The position numbers and the translations under genes were made by a program. From Kocuria rosea (lineage in GTDB: Bacteria; Actinomycetota; Actinomycetes; Actinomycetales; Micrococcaceae), in the NCBI RefSeq assembly GCF_023715525.1, contig NZ_JAMBOG010000028.1, positions 1 to 34,943 on the forward strand: a stretch of 34,943 bases of DNA, written 5' to 3'. Every line of letters starts with the position of its first letter. The stretch's first letter is position 1. Of this stretch, positions 24,679-34,443 are shown piece after piece. The notes under the pieces were generated by a model that was not told where the DNA came from, made no database searches, and saw nothing but the letters and a program-made list of their open reading frames with translations.

Positions 24679-25284
24679 ATGGCTGACAAGGTGGAGTTCT
24701 GGTTCGACCCCGCGTGCCCGTGGGCGTGGATGACCTCGCGCTGGATGCTGGAGGTCGAGCAGGTCCGCGACGTCGAGATCGACTGGCGCGTCATGTCCCT
24801 GGCCGTGCTCAACGAGGGGCGCGAGGAGCTGCCCGAGCAGTACAAGGAGTTCCTGACCAAGGCCTGGGGCCCGGTGCGCGTCGTCGTCGCCGCCCGGGAG
24901 CAGCACGGGCCCGAGTACGTCAGGGCGCTCTACGACGCCATGGGCACCAGGCTCCACCCGGGCGGGGAGAAGGACTACGAAAAGGTGATCGCGGAGTCCC
25001 TCGCCGAGGCGGGCCTGCCGGCCGAGCTCGCGGAGGCCGCGCGCACGGACCGCTGGGACGAGCTGCTGCGGGCCTCGCAGAAGGAGGCGCAGGACCGGGT
25101 GGGCGACGACGTCGGCACCCCGGTGATCGCCGTCAACGGCACCGCCTTCTTCGGCCCCGTGATGTCCCCGGCGCCCAAGGGCGAGGAGGCGGGGACGGTC
25201 TTCGACGGCGCGGTCGCCCTGGCGTCCTACCCCGGCTTCTTCGAGATCAAGCGCTCCCGCACGACGGGCCCGGTCTTCGACTGA
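24679..25284 (+). CDS. DsbA/FrnE-fold oxidoreductase, homologue of mycothiol-dependent Rv2466c, with CPWA site
   Basis: A thioredoxin-fold protein of the DsbA/FrnE group and close in pattern to M. tuberculosis Rv2466c, a mycothiol-dependent reductase that also reduces nitro compounds. Shared features are [39 protein letters not shown]-like [19 protein letters not shown], and [10 protein letters not shown] at the end. The nucleophilic Cys13 is kept, but the second Cys of CPWC is Ala16, so no active-site disulfide can form and the enzyme would be monothiol. Of two ATGs six bases apart the second was chosen, because AGGAGG directly abuts the first. It follows clpX by 66 bases and converges with valS. 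Confidence 0.88.
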   Translation: MADKVEFWFDPACPWAWMTSRWMLEVEQVRDVEIDWRVMSLAVLNEGREELPEQYKEFLTKAWGPVRVVVAAREQHGPEYVRALYDAMGTRLHPGGEKDYEKVIAESLAEAGLPAELAEAARTDRWDELLRASQKEAQDRVGDDVGTPVIAVNGTAFFGPVMSPAPKGEEAGTVFDGAVALASYPGFFEIKRSRTTGPVFD

Positions 25285-25301
25285 GCCCGTCCCGCCACGG
25301 C

Positions 25302-25339
25302 GCGAGGGCCCGACCACCCCACGGTGGCCGGGCCCTCGC
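25302..25339. terminator. Bidirectional hairpin between the oxidoreductase and valS
   Basis: gcgagggcccg (25302-25312) pairs perfectly with 25329-25339, and the inner CCAC/GTGG extends the stem. It sits between two convergent genes and can serve both. Confidence 0.8.
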
Positions 25340-25356
25340 ACGTCCCGGGGAGCGCC

Positions 25357-28005
25357 CTACCGGGCGGGCTCCTCGGCGGGCGCCAGCTCGACGTCGCGCA
25401 CGCTCAGGCCCGCCTCGCCGGCCACGAGCCGCAGCTCGGTGGCGTTGCCGGCGGCCCTGAGGTCGCCCAGGCCGGCCTCGAGCCGCGCCACCTCCTCCGC
25501 GGAGCCGGTGATCACGGCGGAACGGACCTCGGTGCGCTGCTTGACCTTGGCCTCGGACTTGGCCTTGCGCAACCCCGACAGCGCCTCGCCCACGGTCGTG
25601 AGGACCTCGGGGTCGGCGTCGGCCACCAGGGCCGCGAAGCCCTCGGTGGTCGGCCACGCCGCGCGGTGCACGGAGCCGGTGCGCCACCAGGACCACACCT
25701 CGTCCGTGGCGAACGGCAGGACCGGGGCGAACAGGCGCAGCAGCGCGTCGAGGGTCGTGGCGAGCGCCGCGTGCACGGACGCCTGGGCGGCCTCGCCGCG
25801 GGCCCCGTAGGCCCGGTCCTTGACGAGCTCGACGTAGTCGTCGGTGAACGTCCAGAAGAACGACTCGGTCAGCTGCAGGGCGCGGGCGTACTCGTAGTCG
25901 CGGAACGCCTGGGTGGCGCGCTCCACCACGGTCGCGAGCTGGGCGAGCAGCGCCCGGTCCAGGGCGTCGGCGACGACGTCGGCGGAGGCGCCGGCGCGCA
26001 GCACGGAGGCCTCCGTGACGCCCTGGGCGAGCACGAACTTCGAGGCGTTGAGCAGCTTGATGGCCAGGCGGCGGCCGATCTTGATCTGCCCCTCGTCGAA
26101 GGCGGTGTCCGCGCCCAGCCGGGCGGAGGCCGCCCAGTAGCGCACGGCGTCGGAGCCGAACTTCTCGAGCGTGTCGGTGGGGACCACGACGTTGCCCTTG
26201 GACTTGGACATCTTCTTCCGGTCCGGGTCCAGGACCCAGCCGGAGATCGTCGCGTCCGACCACGGCAGGGAGTCCGTCAGGGCGTCGGCGCGGACCACGG
26301 AGGAGAACAGCCAGGTGCGGATGATCTCGTGGGCCTGCGGGCGCAGGTCCATGGGGTAGGTCTTCGCGTGCAGGTCCTCGTCGTGGCCCCAGCCGGTGAC
26401 GATCTGCGGGGTCAGCGAGGAGGTGGCCCAGGTGTCGAGGACGTCGGGGTCGCCGGCGAAGCCGCCCGGCCGGCCCCGCTGGGACTCGTCGTAGCCGGGG
26501 GCGGGCTCGGCGGCCGGGTCCACGGGCAGCTGCTCGGCGGCCGGGACGATGGGGGAGTCGTAGACCGGCTCGCCCTGGGCGTCCAGGGGGTACCACACGG
26601 GGATGGGCACGCCGAAGAAGCGCTGGCGGGAGATCAGCCAGTCGCCGTTGAGGCCCTCGACCCAGTCGTCGTAGCGGGCCTTCATGAACGCAGGGTGCCA
26701 CTCCAGCTCGGCGCCACGGGCGAGCAGGCGCTGCCGGCGCTCGGCGTCGCGCCCGCCGTTGCGGATGTACCACTGGCGGGAGGTGACGACCTCGAGGGGC
26801 TTGTCGCCCTTCTCGTAGAAGTTCACGGGGTGCACGATCGGCGTGGGCTCGCCGTCGAGGTCACCGGACTCCCGCAGCAGCTCCACGACCTGCTCCTTGG
26901 CCGAGAACACGGTCTTGCCGGCGAGCTGCGCGTAGGCGGCCTCCGGGCCCTCCCCGCGGATCCAGGCCGGGGTCTCGGCGAGGATGCGGCCGTCGCGCCC
27001 GACCACCGGGCGGGTCGGCAGCTCCAGCTCGCGCCACCAGGTGACGTCGGTGAGGTCGCCGAAGGTGCAGATCATGGCGATGCCGGAGCCCTTCTCCGGC
27101 TTGGCCAGGCGGTGGGCCACGACCGGGACCTCGACCCCGAACAGCGGGGAGGTCACCGTGGAGCCGAACAGCGGCTGGTAGCGCTCGTCGTCGGGGTGGG
27201 CCACGAGCGCCACGCACGCGGGCAGCAGCTCGGGGCGGGTGGTCTCGATGTGCACCGGCTCGGCCCCGTCCCGGTGGAAGGCCACGCGGTGGTAGGCGCC
27301 GGGGCGCTCCCGGTCCTCCAGCTCGGCCTGGGCCACGGCGGTGCGGAAGGTGACGTCCCACAGGGTCGGGGCGTCGGCGAGGTAGGCGTCGCCCGCGGCG
27401 AGGTTGTCGAGGAACGCCCGCTGGGCGACCCGCCGGGAGTGGTCGTCGATGGTGCGGTAGGTGAGGTCCCAGTCCACGGACAGGCCCAGGCGGGTGAAGA
27501 GGTCCTCGAAGACCTGCTCGTCGTCGACGGCGAGCTGCTCGCACAGCTCGATGAAGTTCCTCCGGGAGACCTGGTCGAAGTCGCGCTCGTTCCTCGCGGG
27601 CTTCGCCGGCGGCCGGTAGCCCGGGTCGTAGGGCAGGGTCGGGTCGCAGCGGACGCCGAAGTAGTTCTGCACGCGCCGCTCGGTGGGCAGGCCGTTGTCG
27701 TCCCAGCCCATCGGGTAGAAGACGTTCTTGCCGGTCATCCGCTGGTAGCGGGCCACGACGTCGGTCTGCGTGTAGGAGAACATGTGCCCCACGTGCAGCG
27801 ACCCCGACGCGGTGGGCGGCGGGGTGTCGATCGAGTAGACCTCCGCGCGCTCGGTGTCGCGGTCGAAGCGGAAGGTGCCCTCCTCCCGCCACCGGGTCGA
27901 GAACCTCTCCTCCAGGCCCTCGAGGGCGGGCTTGTCGGGGACGGTCACGGACGTGGTCCCGGGTGCGGTGGCGGGCGTGTCTGTGCCCTGCGTGTTGTCA
28001 GCCAT
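25357..28005 (-). CDS. valS: Valyl-tRNA synthetase
   Basis: Class I aminoacyl-tRNA synthetase that charges tRNA-Val. The 882-residue protein has the HIGH-type motif HVGH at 71-74 and KMSKS at about 598-602. An editing domain (CP1) lies between them, and an anticodon-binding domain and short C-terminal region follow. DDNGLPTERRVQNYFGVRCDP is characteristic of the actinobacterial form. The ATG gives MADNTQG. GAGACT seven bases upstream resembles the leaderless arrangement, and no good ribosome site is present. The frame is open 846 bases further upstream, but only antisense to the dehydrogenase gene. Nothing resembling a T-box lies before it. Confidence 0.96.
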   Translation of the reverse strand: MADNTQGTDTPATAPGTTSVTVPDKPALEGLEERFSTRWREEGTFRFDRDTERAEVYSIDTPPPTASGSLHVGHMFSYTQTDVVARYQRMTGKNVFYPMGWDDNGLPTERRVQNYFGVRCDPTLPYDPGYRPPAKPARNERDFDQVSRRNFIELCEQLAVDDEQVFEDLFTRLGLSVDWDLTYRTIDDHSRRVAQRAFLDNLAAGDAYLADAPTLWDVTFRTAVAQAELEDRERPGAYHRVAFHRDGAEPVHIETTRPELLPACVALVAHPDDERYQPLFGSTVTSPLFGVEVPVVAHRLAKPEKGSGIAMICTFGDLTDVTWWRELELPTRPVVGRDGRILAETPAWIRGEGPEAAYAQLAGKTVFSAKEQVVELLRESGDLDGEPTPIVHPVNFYEKGDKPLEVVTSRQWYIRNGGRDAERRQRLLARGAELEWHPAFMKARYDDWVEGLNGDWLISRQRFFGVPIPVWYPLDAQGEPVYDSPIVPAAEQLPVDPAAEPAPGYDESQRGRPGGFAGDPDVLDTWATSSLTPQIVTGWGHDEDLHAKTYPMDLRPQAHEIIRTWLFSSVVRADALTDSLPWSDATISGWVLDPDRKKMSKSKGNVVVPTDTLEKFGSDAVRYWAASARLGADTAFDEGQIKIGRRLAIKLLNASKFVLAQGVTEASVLRAGASADVVADALDRALLAQLATVVERATQAFRDYEYARALQLTESFFWTFTDDYVELVKDRAYGARGEAAQASVHAALATTLDALLRLFAPVLPFATDEVWSWWRTGSVHRAAWPTTEGFAALVADADPEVLTTVGEALSGLRKAKSEAKVKQRTEVRSAVITGSAEEVARLEAGLGDLRAAGNATELRLVAGEAGLSVRDVELAPAEEPAR

Positions 28006-28080
28006 GCCGACCAGTCTCTCACGGACGCGCGGGCCCGCTCCGTCCCGGCCGGGTGCTTGGGCGTCCCTCCGGGCGCGGGC

Positions 28081-28086
28081 TAGCGT
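28081..28086 (+). promoter_or_regulatory. -10 hexamer giving a leaderless dehydrogenase mRNA
   Basis: TAGCGT is followed by GGGCCC and then the ATG of the next gene. The same GGGCCC spacer and six-base distance occur before the Nif3-family gene. Confidence 0.65.
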
Positions 28087-28092
28087 GGGCCC

Positions 28093-28869
28093 ATGAGCGA
28101 CGAGCAGAACACAGGAACCCACACCGGCAAGGTCGCGGTCGTCACCGGCGCCTCCACCGGCATCGGGGAGGCCACCGCCCGGGAGCTGCGCCGCAGCGGC
28201 TGGACCGTCTACGCCGTGGCCCGCCGGGCCGAGCGGCTCGAGGCGCTGGCGGAGCAGACCGGCGCGATCCCCGCGCCCTGCGACGTGACCTCCGACGCCG
28301 AGGTCGAGGCCCTGCGCGACCAGGTCCTCGAGGAGCAGGGCCGCGTGGACGCGCTGCTCAACATCTCCGGCGGGGCGCGCGGCACCGACCGGGTGGCCGA
28401 GGCCCGCACCGAGGACTGGGCATGGATGTACGAGGTCAACGTGCTGGGCACGCTGCGCATGACCCGCGCGTTCCTGCCCGCCCTGCGCGAGAACGGCGAG
28501 GGCACCGTCCTGAACCTCACCTCGCTGGCCGCCCACCGCGCGTACGAGGGCGGGGCCGGCTACAACGCCGCCAAGTTCGCCCAGCGCGCCATGACCGAGG
28601 CCCTGCGGCTGGAGGAGGCCGAGCACAACGTGCGGGTCGTCGAGATCGCCCCCGGGCTGGTGCACACCCCCGAGTTCTCCCTCAACCGCCTCGGCGGGGA
28701 CCGGGCCGCGGCCGAGCAGGTCTACGCCGGGGTCGAGAAGCCGCTGACCTCGGAGGACGTCGCCGGCGTGTGCGCCTTCGCCGTGAACCTGCCCCACCAC
28801 GTGGACCTCGACACCGTGACGATCAAGCCGGTCGCCCAGGCCGCGCCCCACAAGATCGTGCGCTCCTAG
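28093..28869 (+). CDS. Short-chain dehydrogenase/reductase, YdfG-like
   Basis: A 258-residue classical SDR. The Rossmann cofactor motif TGASTGIG is at about 19-26, the active-site Ser lies in NLTSLAAH, and YNAAKFAQ carries the catalytic Tyr and Lys. VARRAERLEAL after the second strand has Arg at the position favouring NADP(H). The pattern resembles YdfG-type dehydrogenases acting on 3-hydroxy acids or serine, but the substrate cannot be deduced. It lies alone between divergent valS and the ileS T-box with its own leaderless promoter. Three imperfect 9-base repeats (CCGTCCTGG type, 28870-28896) follow the stop. Confidence 0.92.
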   Translation: MSDEQNTGTHTGKVAVVTGASTGIGEATARELRRSGWTVYAVARRAERLEALAEQTGAIPAPCDVTSDAEVEALRDQVLEEQGRVDALLNISGGARGTDRVAEARTEDWAWMYEVNVLGTLRMTRAFLPALRENGEGTVLNLTSLAAHRAYEGGAGYNAAKFAQRAMTEALRLEEAEHNVRVVEIAPGLVHTPEFSLNRLGGDRAAAEQVYAGVEKPLTSEDVAGVCAFAVNLPHHVDLDTVTIKPVAQAAPHKIVRS

Positions 28870-28925
28870 CCGTCCTGGCCCTCCTGGCCGTCCTGACCGA
28901 GGACCGGGAGCGGCGGCCGCCGGCG

Positions 28926-28984
28926 ACCCACCCTCCCCGGGTGCGCCGGCGTCCGCCGCCTCGGCGCACCCGGGGAGGGTGGGT
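28926..28984 (+). terminator. 23-bp hairpin between the dehydrogenase and the ileS leader
   Basis: Bases 28926-28948 are perfectly complementary to 28962-28984, with a 13-base loop. It is the longest perfect stem in the window. It should terminate the dehydrogenase transcript. Its last base touches the TAAGAT -10 of ileS. Confidence 0.8.
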
Positions 28985-28990
28985 TAAGAT
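28985..28990 (+). promoter_or_regulatory. -10 hexamer of the ileS T-box transcript
   Basis: TAAGAT fits TANNNT. Transcription would start near 28997, just before the T-box. No separate -35 exists, because the terminator stem occupies that region. Confidence 0.55.
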
Positions 28991-28996
28991 GGGAGC

Positions 28997-29235
28997 AGTC
29001 ACATCGGCGCCGATCCGGCCATCACCGGGGAGCCTCCGGAAGAACGGGACCCGCGGGTCCTCAGTAGACCCGGACGGGTAAGCCCGTCACAGCAGTCAAC
29101 GAGCGGCGGCCCCGCCCCCGGTGAGGGAGGCGGGACCGCAAGCGAGGTGGTACCGCGTTGTGCCCGGGCGACCGGCCGGCAGCGTCCTTGCACCCTGACC
29201 CGCACGAGCAGCACCGACGTCAGAACGAGGATCCC
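28997..29235 (+). promoter_or_regulatory. T-box riboswitch controlling ileS, translational type
   Basis: The leader senses uncharged tRNA-Ile. A short stem I carries the specifier ATC (29021-29023, Ile codon) within CCATCACCGGGGAGCC. A linker hairpin GACGGGTAAGCCCGTC (29073-29088) follows, and the T-box core GCGAGGTGGTACCGCG lies at 29142-29157, with TGGT to pair with the tRNA NCCA end. No terminator follows. TCCTTG at 29185-29190 can pair with CGAGGA at 29226-29231, covering the ribosome site. Together with the ultrashort stem I this fits the actinobacterial ileS T-box class acting on translation. Confidence 0.9.
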
Positions 29236-32200
29236 GTGTCAGACCAGCCCGTCTACCCCAAGGCGACCACCGACCCCGAGGCCCGCGGCGTGCCCGCGGC
29301 GCCGACGTTCCCGGCCGTGGAGGAGCGCGTCCTCGCCTACTGGCAGCAGGACGGCACCTTCCAGGCCAGCATCGACCGGCGCGACCCGGGGGAGGACGGC
29401 TCCAACGAGTTCGTCTTCTACGACGGCCCGCCCTTCGCCAACGGCCTGCCGCACTACGGCCACCTGCTCACCGGCTACGTCAAGGACCTCGTGGCCCGCT
29501 ACCAGACCCAGCAGGGCCGGCGCGTGGAGCGCCGCTTCGGCTGGGACACCCACGGGCTGCCCGCCGAGCTCGAGGCCATGAAACAGCTCGGGATGGCCGA
29601 CAAGCAGGAGATCGAGCGGATGGGCATCGCCGCGTTCAACGACGCCTGCCGCAGCTCCGTGATGAAGTACGCCTCCGAGTGGCAGGACTACGTCACCCGC
29701 CAGGCGCGCTGGGTGGACTTCGACAACGACTACAAGACCCTCAACCCCGACTACATGGAGTCGGTGATCGCGGCGTTCAAGGGCCTCGACGACAAGGGCC
29801 TCGTCTACTCCGGCTACCGCGTCCTGCCGTACTGCTGGAAGGACGAGACGCCGCTGTCCAACCACGAGCTGCGCATGGACGACGACGTCTACAAGGACCG
29901 CCAGGACCAGACCGTCACCGTCTCCTTCCCGGTCCTCGACGACGCCTCCTGGGCGAAGCACCCCGAGGTCGTCACCGCGCTCGCCGGGGTCGAGGCGCTC
30001 GCCTGGACCACCACGCCCTGGACGCTGCCCACCAACCAGGCCATCGCGGTCGGCCCGGAGATCGTCTACGCCGTGGTCCCGGGCGCGGGCGAGCTCGCCG
30101 GGCGGCGCTTCCTGATCGCCGAGGACCTGCTGGGCGCCTACGCCAAGGACCTCGGCTGGGGCGGGGAGGAGGACCCGGCCGCGGCGGCCGCCGCCGCGGT
30201 CACCGCCCGCCACCGGGGCGCGGAGCTCGAGGGCCTGCGCTACCGCCGGCTGTGGGACTACTTCGCCGACGCCGAGCGCTTCGGCACCGGCACCTCCTGG
30301 CAGTTCGTGGTAGCCGACTACGTCACCACCACCGACGGCACCGGCCTGGTCCACCAGGCCCCCGCCTACGGCGAGGACGACCAGACCGTGTGCGCCGGCT
30401 ACGGCATCCCCGTCGTGCTGTCCCTCGACGAGGCCGGGGTGTTCTACGACCTGTTCGCCGACGGGTCCCTGGCCGCCGGCGCCCCCCTGGCCGGGCTCGC
30501 CGGGAAGAACGTCTTCGACAAGGACGTCGCCCGCACGGTGGTCCGCGACCTCAAGGAGCGGGGCCGGCTGATCCGCCAGGCCAGCTACGAGCACGCCTAC
30601 CCGCACTGCTGGCGCTGCCGCAACCCCCTGATCTACCGCGCCGTGTCCTCCTGGTTCGTGGAGGTCACCCGGATCAAGGACCGGATGGTCGAGCTGAACC
30701 AGCAGATCAACTGGATCCCGGACAACGTCAAGGACGGCCAGTTCGGCAAGTGGCTGGAGAACGCCCGCGACTGGTCGATCTCCCGCAACCGCTACTGGGG
30801 CTCGCCGATCCCCGTGTGGGAGTCCGACGACCCCAACCACCCGCGCCGCGACGTCTACGGCTCCCTCGCCGAGCTCGAGGCCGACTTCGGCCGGCTGCCG
30901 CGCAACGACCGCGGCGAGGTCGACCTGCACCGGCCCTGGATCGACGAGCTGACCCGCCCCAACCCGGACGACCCGACGGGGCGCTCCACCATGCGCCGGG
31001 TGCCCGAGGTGCTCGACGTGTGGTTCGACTCCGGCTCGATGCCCTACGCCCAGGTGCACTACCCCATGGAGAACCGGGACTGGTTCGAGACCCACAACCC
31101 GGGCGACTTCATCGTGGAGTACATCGGCCAGACCCGCGGCTGGTTCTACACCCTGCACATCCTCGCGACCGCGCTGTTCGACCGGCCCGCGTTCCGCAAC
31201 GTCATCAGCCACGGCATCGTGCTGGGCTCCGACGGGCAGAAGATGTCCAAGTCCCTGCGCAACTACCCGGACGTCAACGAGGTCCTGGACCGGGACGGCG
31301 CCGACGCGATGCGCTGGTTCCTGATGTCCAGCCCCATCCTGCGCGGCGGCAACCTCGTGGTCACCGAGCAGGGCATCCGCGACGGCGTGCGCCAGATGAT
31401 GCTCCCGCTGTGGAACGTGTACCACTTCTTCGGCCTCTACACGAACGCCGCGAACGCGGGCGCGGGCTACGAGGCACGGACCCGCCACGACTCCGAGAAC
31501 GTCATGGACCGCTACGTGCTGGCCATGACCGGGCGGCTGGTGCGGCAGACGAAGGAGGCGTTCGACGCCTACGACATCTGGGGCGCCGCCGAGCACCTGC
31601 GCTCCTACATGGACACCCTGACCAACTGGTACGTCCGCCGCTCCCGCGACCGGTTCTTCGCCGAGGACACCGTCGCCTTCGACGTGCTGCACACCTGCCT
31701 GGAGACCGTCTGCCGCGTGGCCGCCCCGCTGCTGCCGCTCGTCACCGAGGAGATCTGGCGCGGGCTCACCGGCGGGCGCTCCGTGCACCTGACCGACTGG
31801 CCGGACGCCTCCGGCTTCCCGGCGGAGACCGAGCTCGTGGAGCTCATGGAGACCACCCGCACGATCTGCTCCAACGGCTCCGCCCTGCGCAAGGCCCACA
31901 AGCTGCGCGTGCGCCAGCCGCTGGCCGGGATGACCGTCGTCGTGCCCTCAGGCGCGAAGCTCGCGGGAACCTTCGAGCACATCGTCGAAGACGAGCTGAA
32001 CCTCAAGGCCGTCACCCTGCTCGACGCCGCCGAGGCCTCCCCGGAGCAGTTCGGCATCTCCCAGCAGCTGAAGGTCAACGCCCGCGCCGCAGGCCCGCGC
32101 CTGGGCAAGGGCGTGCAGGCCGCCATCAAGGCCGCGAAGGCCGGGGACTGGCGGGTCGACGACGACGGCACCGTGGTCGCCGGCGCCACCGCGCTGCAGG

Positions 32201-32571
32201 AGGGGGAGTACGAGCTCGAGACCGTCGTGGCGGGCGACGCCGCGGCCGGCTCCCGGGCCGTGACCGTCCTGCCCGGCGGCGGCTTCCTCGTCCTCGACAC
32301 CGAGCTCACCCCCGAGCTCGAGGCCGAGGGCACCGCCCGGGACATGGTCCGCACCATCCAGCAGGCCCGCAAGGACGCCGCCCTGCAGGTCTCCGACCGG
32401 ATCCGCACGGTCGTGACCGCCGACGCCGCCACGGTCGCGGCGCTCGAGGCCAACCGGGCGCTCGTGGCCGGGGAGACGCTCTCCGCCGAGCTCGAGCTGC
32501 GGGTCGGCGAGCCCTCCGTGAGCGTGCACGTGGTGGACTCGCCGGTCGACGCCGCGGCGGTGCAGGCATGA
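29236..32571 (+). CDS. ileS: Isoleucyl-tRNA synthetase (type 2)
   Basis: Class I synthetase that charges tRNA-Ile. The 1111-residue length and sequences such as [19 protein letters not shown] place it in the longer, eukaryote-like IleRS2 group, whose members are usually less sensitive to mupirocin. The HIGH motif is HYGH at 73-76 and KMSKS is at 669-673. CP1 editing, anticodon-binding and C-terminal domains follow in the usual order. The start is GTG with GAGGA four to five bases upstream, inside the proposed T-box sequestrator. The stop overlaps the folC start (ATGA), so T-box control may partly extend to folC through coupling. Confidence 0.96.
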   Translation: MSDQPVYPKATTDPEARGVPAAPTFPAVEERVLAYWQQDGTFQASIDRRDPGEDGSNEFVFYDGPPFANGLPHYGHLLTGYVKDLVARYQTQQGRRVERRFGWDTHGLPAELEAMKQLGMADKQEIERMGIAAFNDACRSSVMKYASEWQDYVTRQARWVDFDNDYKTLNPDYMESVIAAFKGLDDKGLVYSGYRVLPYCWKDETPLSNHELRMDDDVYKDRQDQTVTVSFPVLDDASWAKHPEVVTALAGVEALAWTTTPWTLPTNQAIAVGPEIVYAVVPGAGELAGRRFLIAEDLLGAYAKDLGWGGEEDPAAAAAAAVTARHRGAELEGLRYRRLWDYFADAERFGTGTSWQFVVADYVTTTDGTGLVHQAPAYGEDDQTVCAGYGIPVVLSLDEAGVFYDLFADGSLAAGAPLAGLAGKNVFDKDVARTVVRDLKERGRLIRQASYEHAYPHCWRCRNPLIYRAVSSWFVEVTRIKDRMVELNQQINWIPDNVKDGQFGKWLENARDWSISRNRYWGSPIPVWESDDPNHPRRDVYGSLAELEADFGRLPRNDRGEVDLHRPWIDELTRPNPDDPTGRSTMRRVPEVLDVWFDSGSMPYAQVHYPMENRDWFETHNPGDFIVEYIGQTRGWFYTLHILATALFDRPAFRNVISHGIVLGSDGQKMSKSLRNYPDVNEVLDRDGADAMRWFLMSSPILRGGNLVVTEQGIRDGVRQMMLPLWNVYHFFGLYTNAANAGAGYEARTRHDSENVMDRYVLAMTGRLVRQTKEAFDAYDIWGAAEHLRSYMDTLTNWYVRRSRDRFFAEDTVAFDVLHTCLETVCRVAAPLLPLVTEEIWRGLTGGRSVHLTDWPDASGFPAETELVELMETTRTICSNGSALRKAHKLRVRQPLAGMTVVVPSGAKLAGTFEHIVEDELNLKAVTLLDAAEASPEQFGISQQLKVNARAAGPRLGKGVQAAIKAAKAGDWRVDDDGTVVAGATALQEGEYELETVVAGDAAAGSRAVTVLPGGGFLVLDTELTPELEAEGTARDMVRTIQQARKDAALQVSDRIRTVVTADAATVAALEANRALVAGETLSAELELRVGEPSVSVHVVDSPVDAAAVQA

Positions 32572-33941
32572 GCGCGCCGTTCGCGGACACCGGGGACGCG
32601 ACCTCCGTCGAGGACGTCTACGACCGGCTGCTGGCCCGTGCCCCGGAGAACCGGATGGCCCCGCGGCTCGAGGCCATGCGCCGGGCCATGGAAGTCCTGG
32701 GCGAACCCCAGCGCGCCGCCCCGGTGATCCACCTGACCGGCACCAACGGCAAGACCTCGACGGCCCGGATGGTCGAGGCCCTGCTGCTCGCCCACGACCT
32801 GCGCGTGGGCCGCTACACCAGCCCCCACCTGGCGCGGGTCACCGAGCGGATCAGCGTGGACGGCGCACCCGTGGACGACGACACGTTCGTGCGCGTGTAC
32901 AACGAGATCGCCCCGTACCTGTCCTTCGTCGACGCCGAGCTCGCCGAGCGCGGCGAGCCGCGGATGAGCTACTTCGAGACCGTCACGGCGCTGGCCTTCG
33001 CGGTCTTCGCGGACGCGCCGGTCGACGTCGTCGTCCTCGAGGTCGGGATCGGCGGGTCGTGGGACGCGACCAACGTGGCCGACGCCGCGGTCTCCGTGGT
33101 CACCCCCATCGACCTCGACCACACGGACATGCTCGGGGACACCCTCGAGGACATCGCCCGCGAGAAGTCCGGGATCCTCAAGGAGCACGGCTACCTGGTC
33201 TCCGCGGCCCAGGACCCCGGGGCCGCACAGGTGCTGCTCGAGCGGGCCCGCGAACTGGGGATCCCGTTCCGCTTCGGCGGCGTCGAGTTCGCGGTGGAGG
33301 CCCGCGCCACGGCCGTGGGCGGGCAGGTGCTCACCGTCCGGGGCCTCGCCGGGCGCTACCCCGACCTGCTGCTGCCGCTGTTCGGCGCCCACCAGGCCGA
33401 GAACGCCGCGGTGGCCGTCGCCGCGGTCGAGGCGTTCCTGGGCGGGGGCGAGCAGGAGCTCAACCCCGAGCTCGTGCGCACCGGCCTGGGCGCCGTCGAG
33501 TCCCCGGGCCGGCTGGAACTGGCCCGCAAGGCCCCGCCCGTGGTCCTGGACGCCGCGCACAACCCGCACGGGCTGCGGGCCGCCGCCGCCGCCCTCCAGG
33601 AGGCGTTCACCTTCGGCAAGCTCAACCTCGTCGTCGGGGTCCTCGCGGAGAAGGACGCCGAGGCGATGCTGCGGGTGCTGCTCGAGGAGTACGAGGAGTT
33701 CAACACCGAGTTCTGGTTCACCCGCTCCGCCTCGCCGCGGGCGGTGGACCCGCAGGAGCTCGCCGAGCTGGCCGTGGACCTCGGCTTCCCCGAGGACGTG
33801 GTCCACGCCGTGCCCACGCTCGACGACGCCGTGGCCGCGGCCGTCCAGGACGCCGCCGCCCGCCCGGAGTTCGACGGCGCCGTGCTGGTCACCGGCTCGA
33901 TCACCGTGGTCGGCGAGGTCCGCACCCTGCTGGGGCTGTGA
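32568..33941 (+). CDS. folC: Folylpolyglutamate synthase / dihydrofolate synthase
   Basis: Mur-ligase-family enzyme that adds glutamate to dihydropteroate and folates. The 457-residue protein has the P-loop GTNGKTS at 58-64, TSPHL after it (ligand-binding), [13 protein letters not shown], the metal-binding region [21 protein letters not shown], and DAAHNPHG in the C-terminal domain. The ATG overlaps the ileS stop by four bases. A DUF4233 gene follows after 58 bases. The ileS-folC-DUF4233-ndk order is familiar in actinobacteria. Confidence 0.96.
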   Translation: MSAPFADTGDATSVEDVYDRLLARAPENRMAPRLEAMRRAMEVLGEPQRAAPVIHLTGTNGKTSTARMVEALLLAHDLRVGRYTSPHLARVTERISVDGAPVDDDTFVRVYNEIAPYLSFVDAELAERGEPRMSYFETVTALAFAVFADAPVDVVVLEVGIGGSWDATNVADAAVSVVTPIDLDHTDMLGDTLEDIAREKSGILKEHGYLVSAAQDPGAAQVLLERARELGIPFRFGGVEFAVEARATAVGGQVLTVRGLAGRYPDLLLPLFGAHQAENAAVAVAAVEAFLGGGEQELNPELVRTGLGAVESPGRLELARKAPPVVLDAAHNPHGLRAAAAALQEAFTFGKLNLVVGVLAEKDAEAMLRVLLEEYEEFNTEFWFTRSASPRAVDPQELAELAVDLGFPEDVVHAVPTLDDAVAAAVQDAAARPEFDGAVLVTGSITVVGEVRTLLGL

Positions 33942-33999
33942 CCGTGGCCCCGCACCCCGCCCCCGTCCCGCCCGCCCCGCACGAGAGGACCCGCTCCAC

Positions 34000-34443
34000 G
34001 TGGCACGCATGACCAAGGCCCAGCGCGAGTGGCGCCCCGGGCAGAAGAGGCCGAGGCGCTCGATCCGCACGATGTTCGCCTCCTCCGTGCTCGTCATGGA
34101 GGCGCTCATCGCCTTCTTCGCGGCCCTGGCCGCCTACGGGCTCCTCGGCCGGGAGCTGGGGGACGGCGCCCGCACCGCCGTCCTCGCGGGCGGGGCCGTG
34201 CTGGCGCTGATCCTGCTGCTGGCCCCCGCCGTGCTGGGCCGGCCGTGGGGGTACACGCTCGGCTGGGCCCTGCAGGCGGTGCTCGTGGCCACCGGCTTCG
34301 TGCTCCCGGCGATGTTCGTGGTGGGCGCGCTCTCGGCGCTCGCCTGGTGGTACGCCGTGCACACCGGGGCGCGGCTGGACCGGGAGAACGCCGCCCGCGA
34401 CGCCGCGCAGGCGCAGTGGGAGCGGGAGCACCCGGACGGCTAG
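34000..34443 (+). CDS. DUF4233 membrane protein
   Basis: A 147-residue integral membrane protein of unknown function, recognised by hydropathy and its place between folC and ndk, where DUF4233 proteins occur in many actinobacteria. A basic N-terminus (residues 1-22) precedes about four hydrophobic helices (roughly 25-48, 57-78, 83-104 and 106-119, the last two close together). A charged C-terminal tail (RLDRENAARDAAQ...) follows. The GTG start has GAGAGG about 11 bases upstream; an ATG three codons later lacks a nearby site. Its TAG stop is the first half of the TAGGCT hexamer proposed as the -10 of ndk. Confidence 0.82.
   Translation: MARMTKAQREWRPGQKRPRRSIRTMFASSVLVMEALIAFFAALAAYGLLGRELGDGARTAVLAGGAVLALILLLAPAVLGRPWGYTLGWALQAVLVATGFVLPAMFVVGALSALAWWYAVHTGARLDRENAARDAAQAQWEREHPDG

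Noticed and set aside
28006-28851. Upstream extension of valS on the minus strand
   Set aside because: The added residues are antisense to the dehydrogenase gene and show no synthetase homology. The ATG at 28005 gives the normal ValRS N-terminus.
28870-28896. Three 9-base tandem repeats after the dehydrogenase stop
   Set aside because: The copies are imperfect, short, and lie in non-coding DNA before a terminator. They are too few for a CRISPR or functional repeat array.
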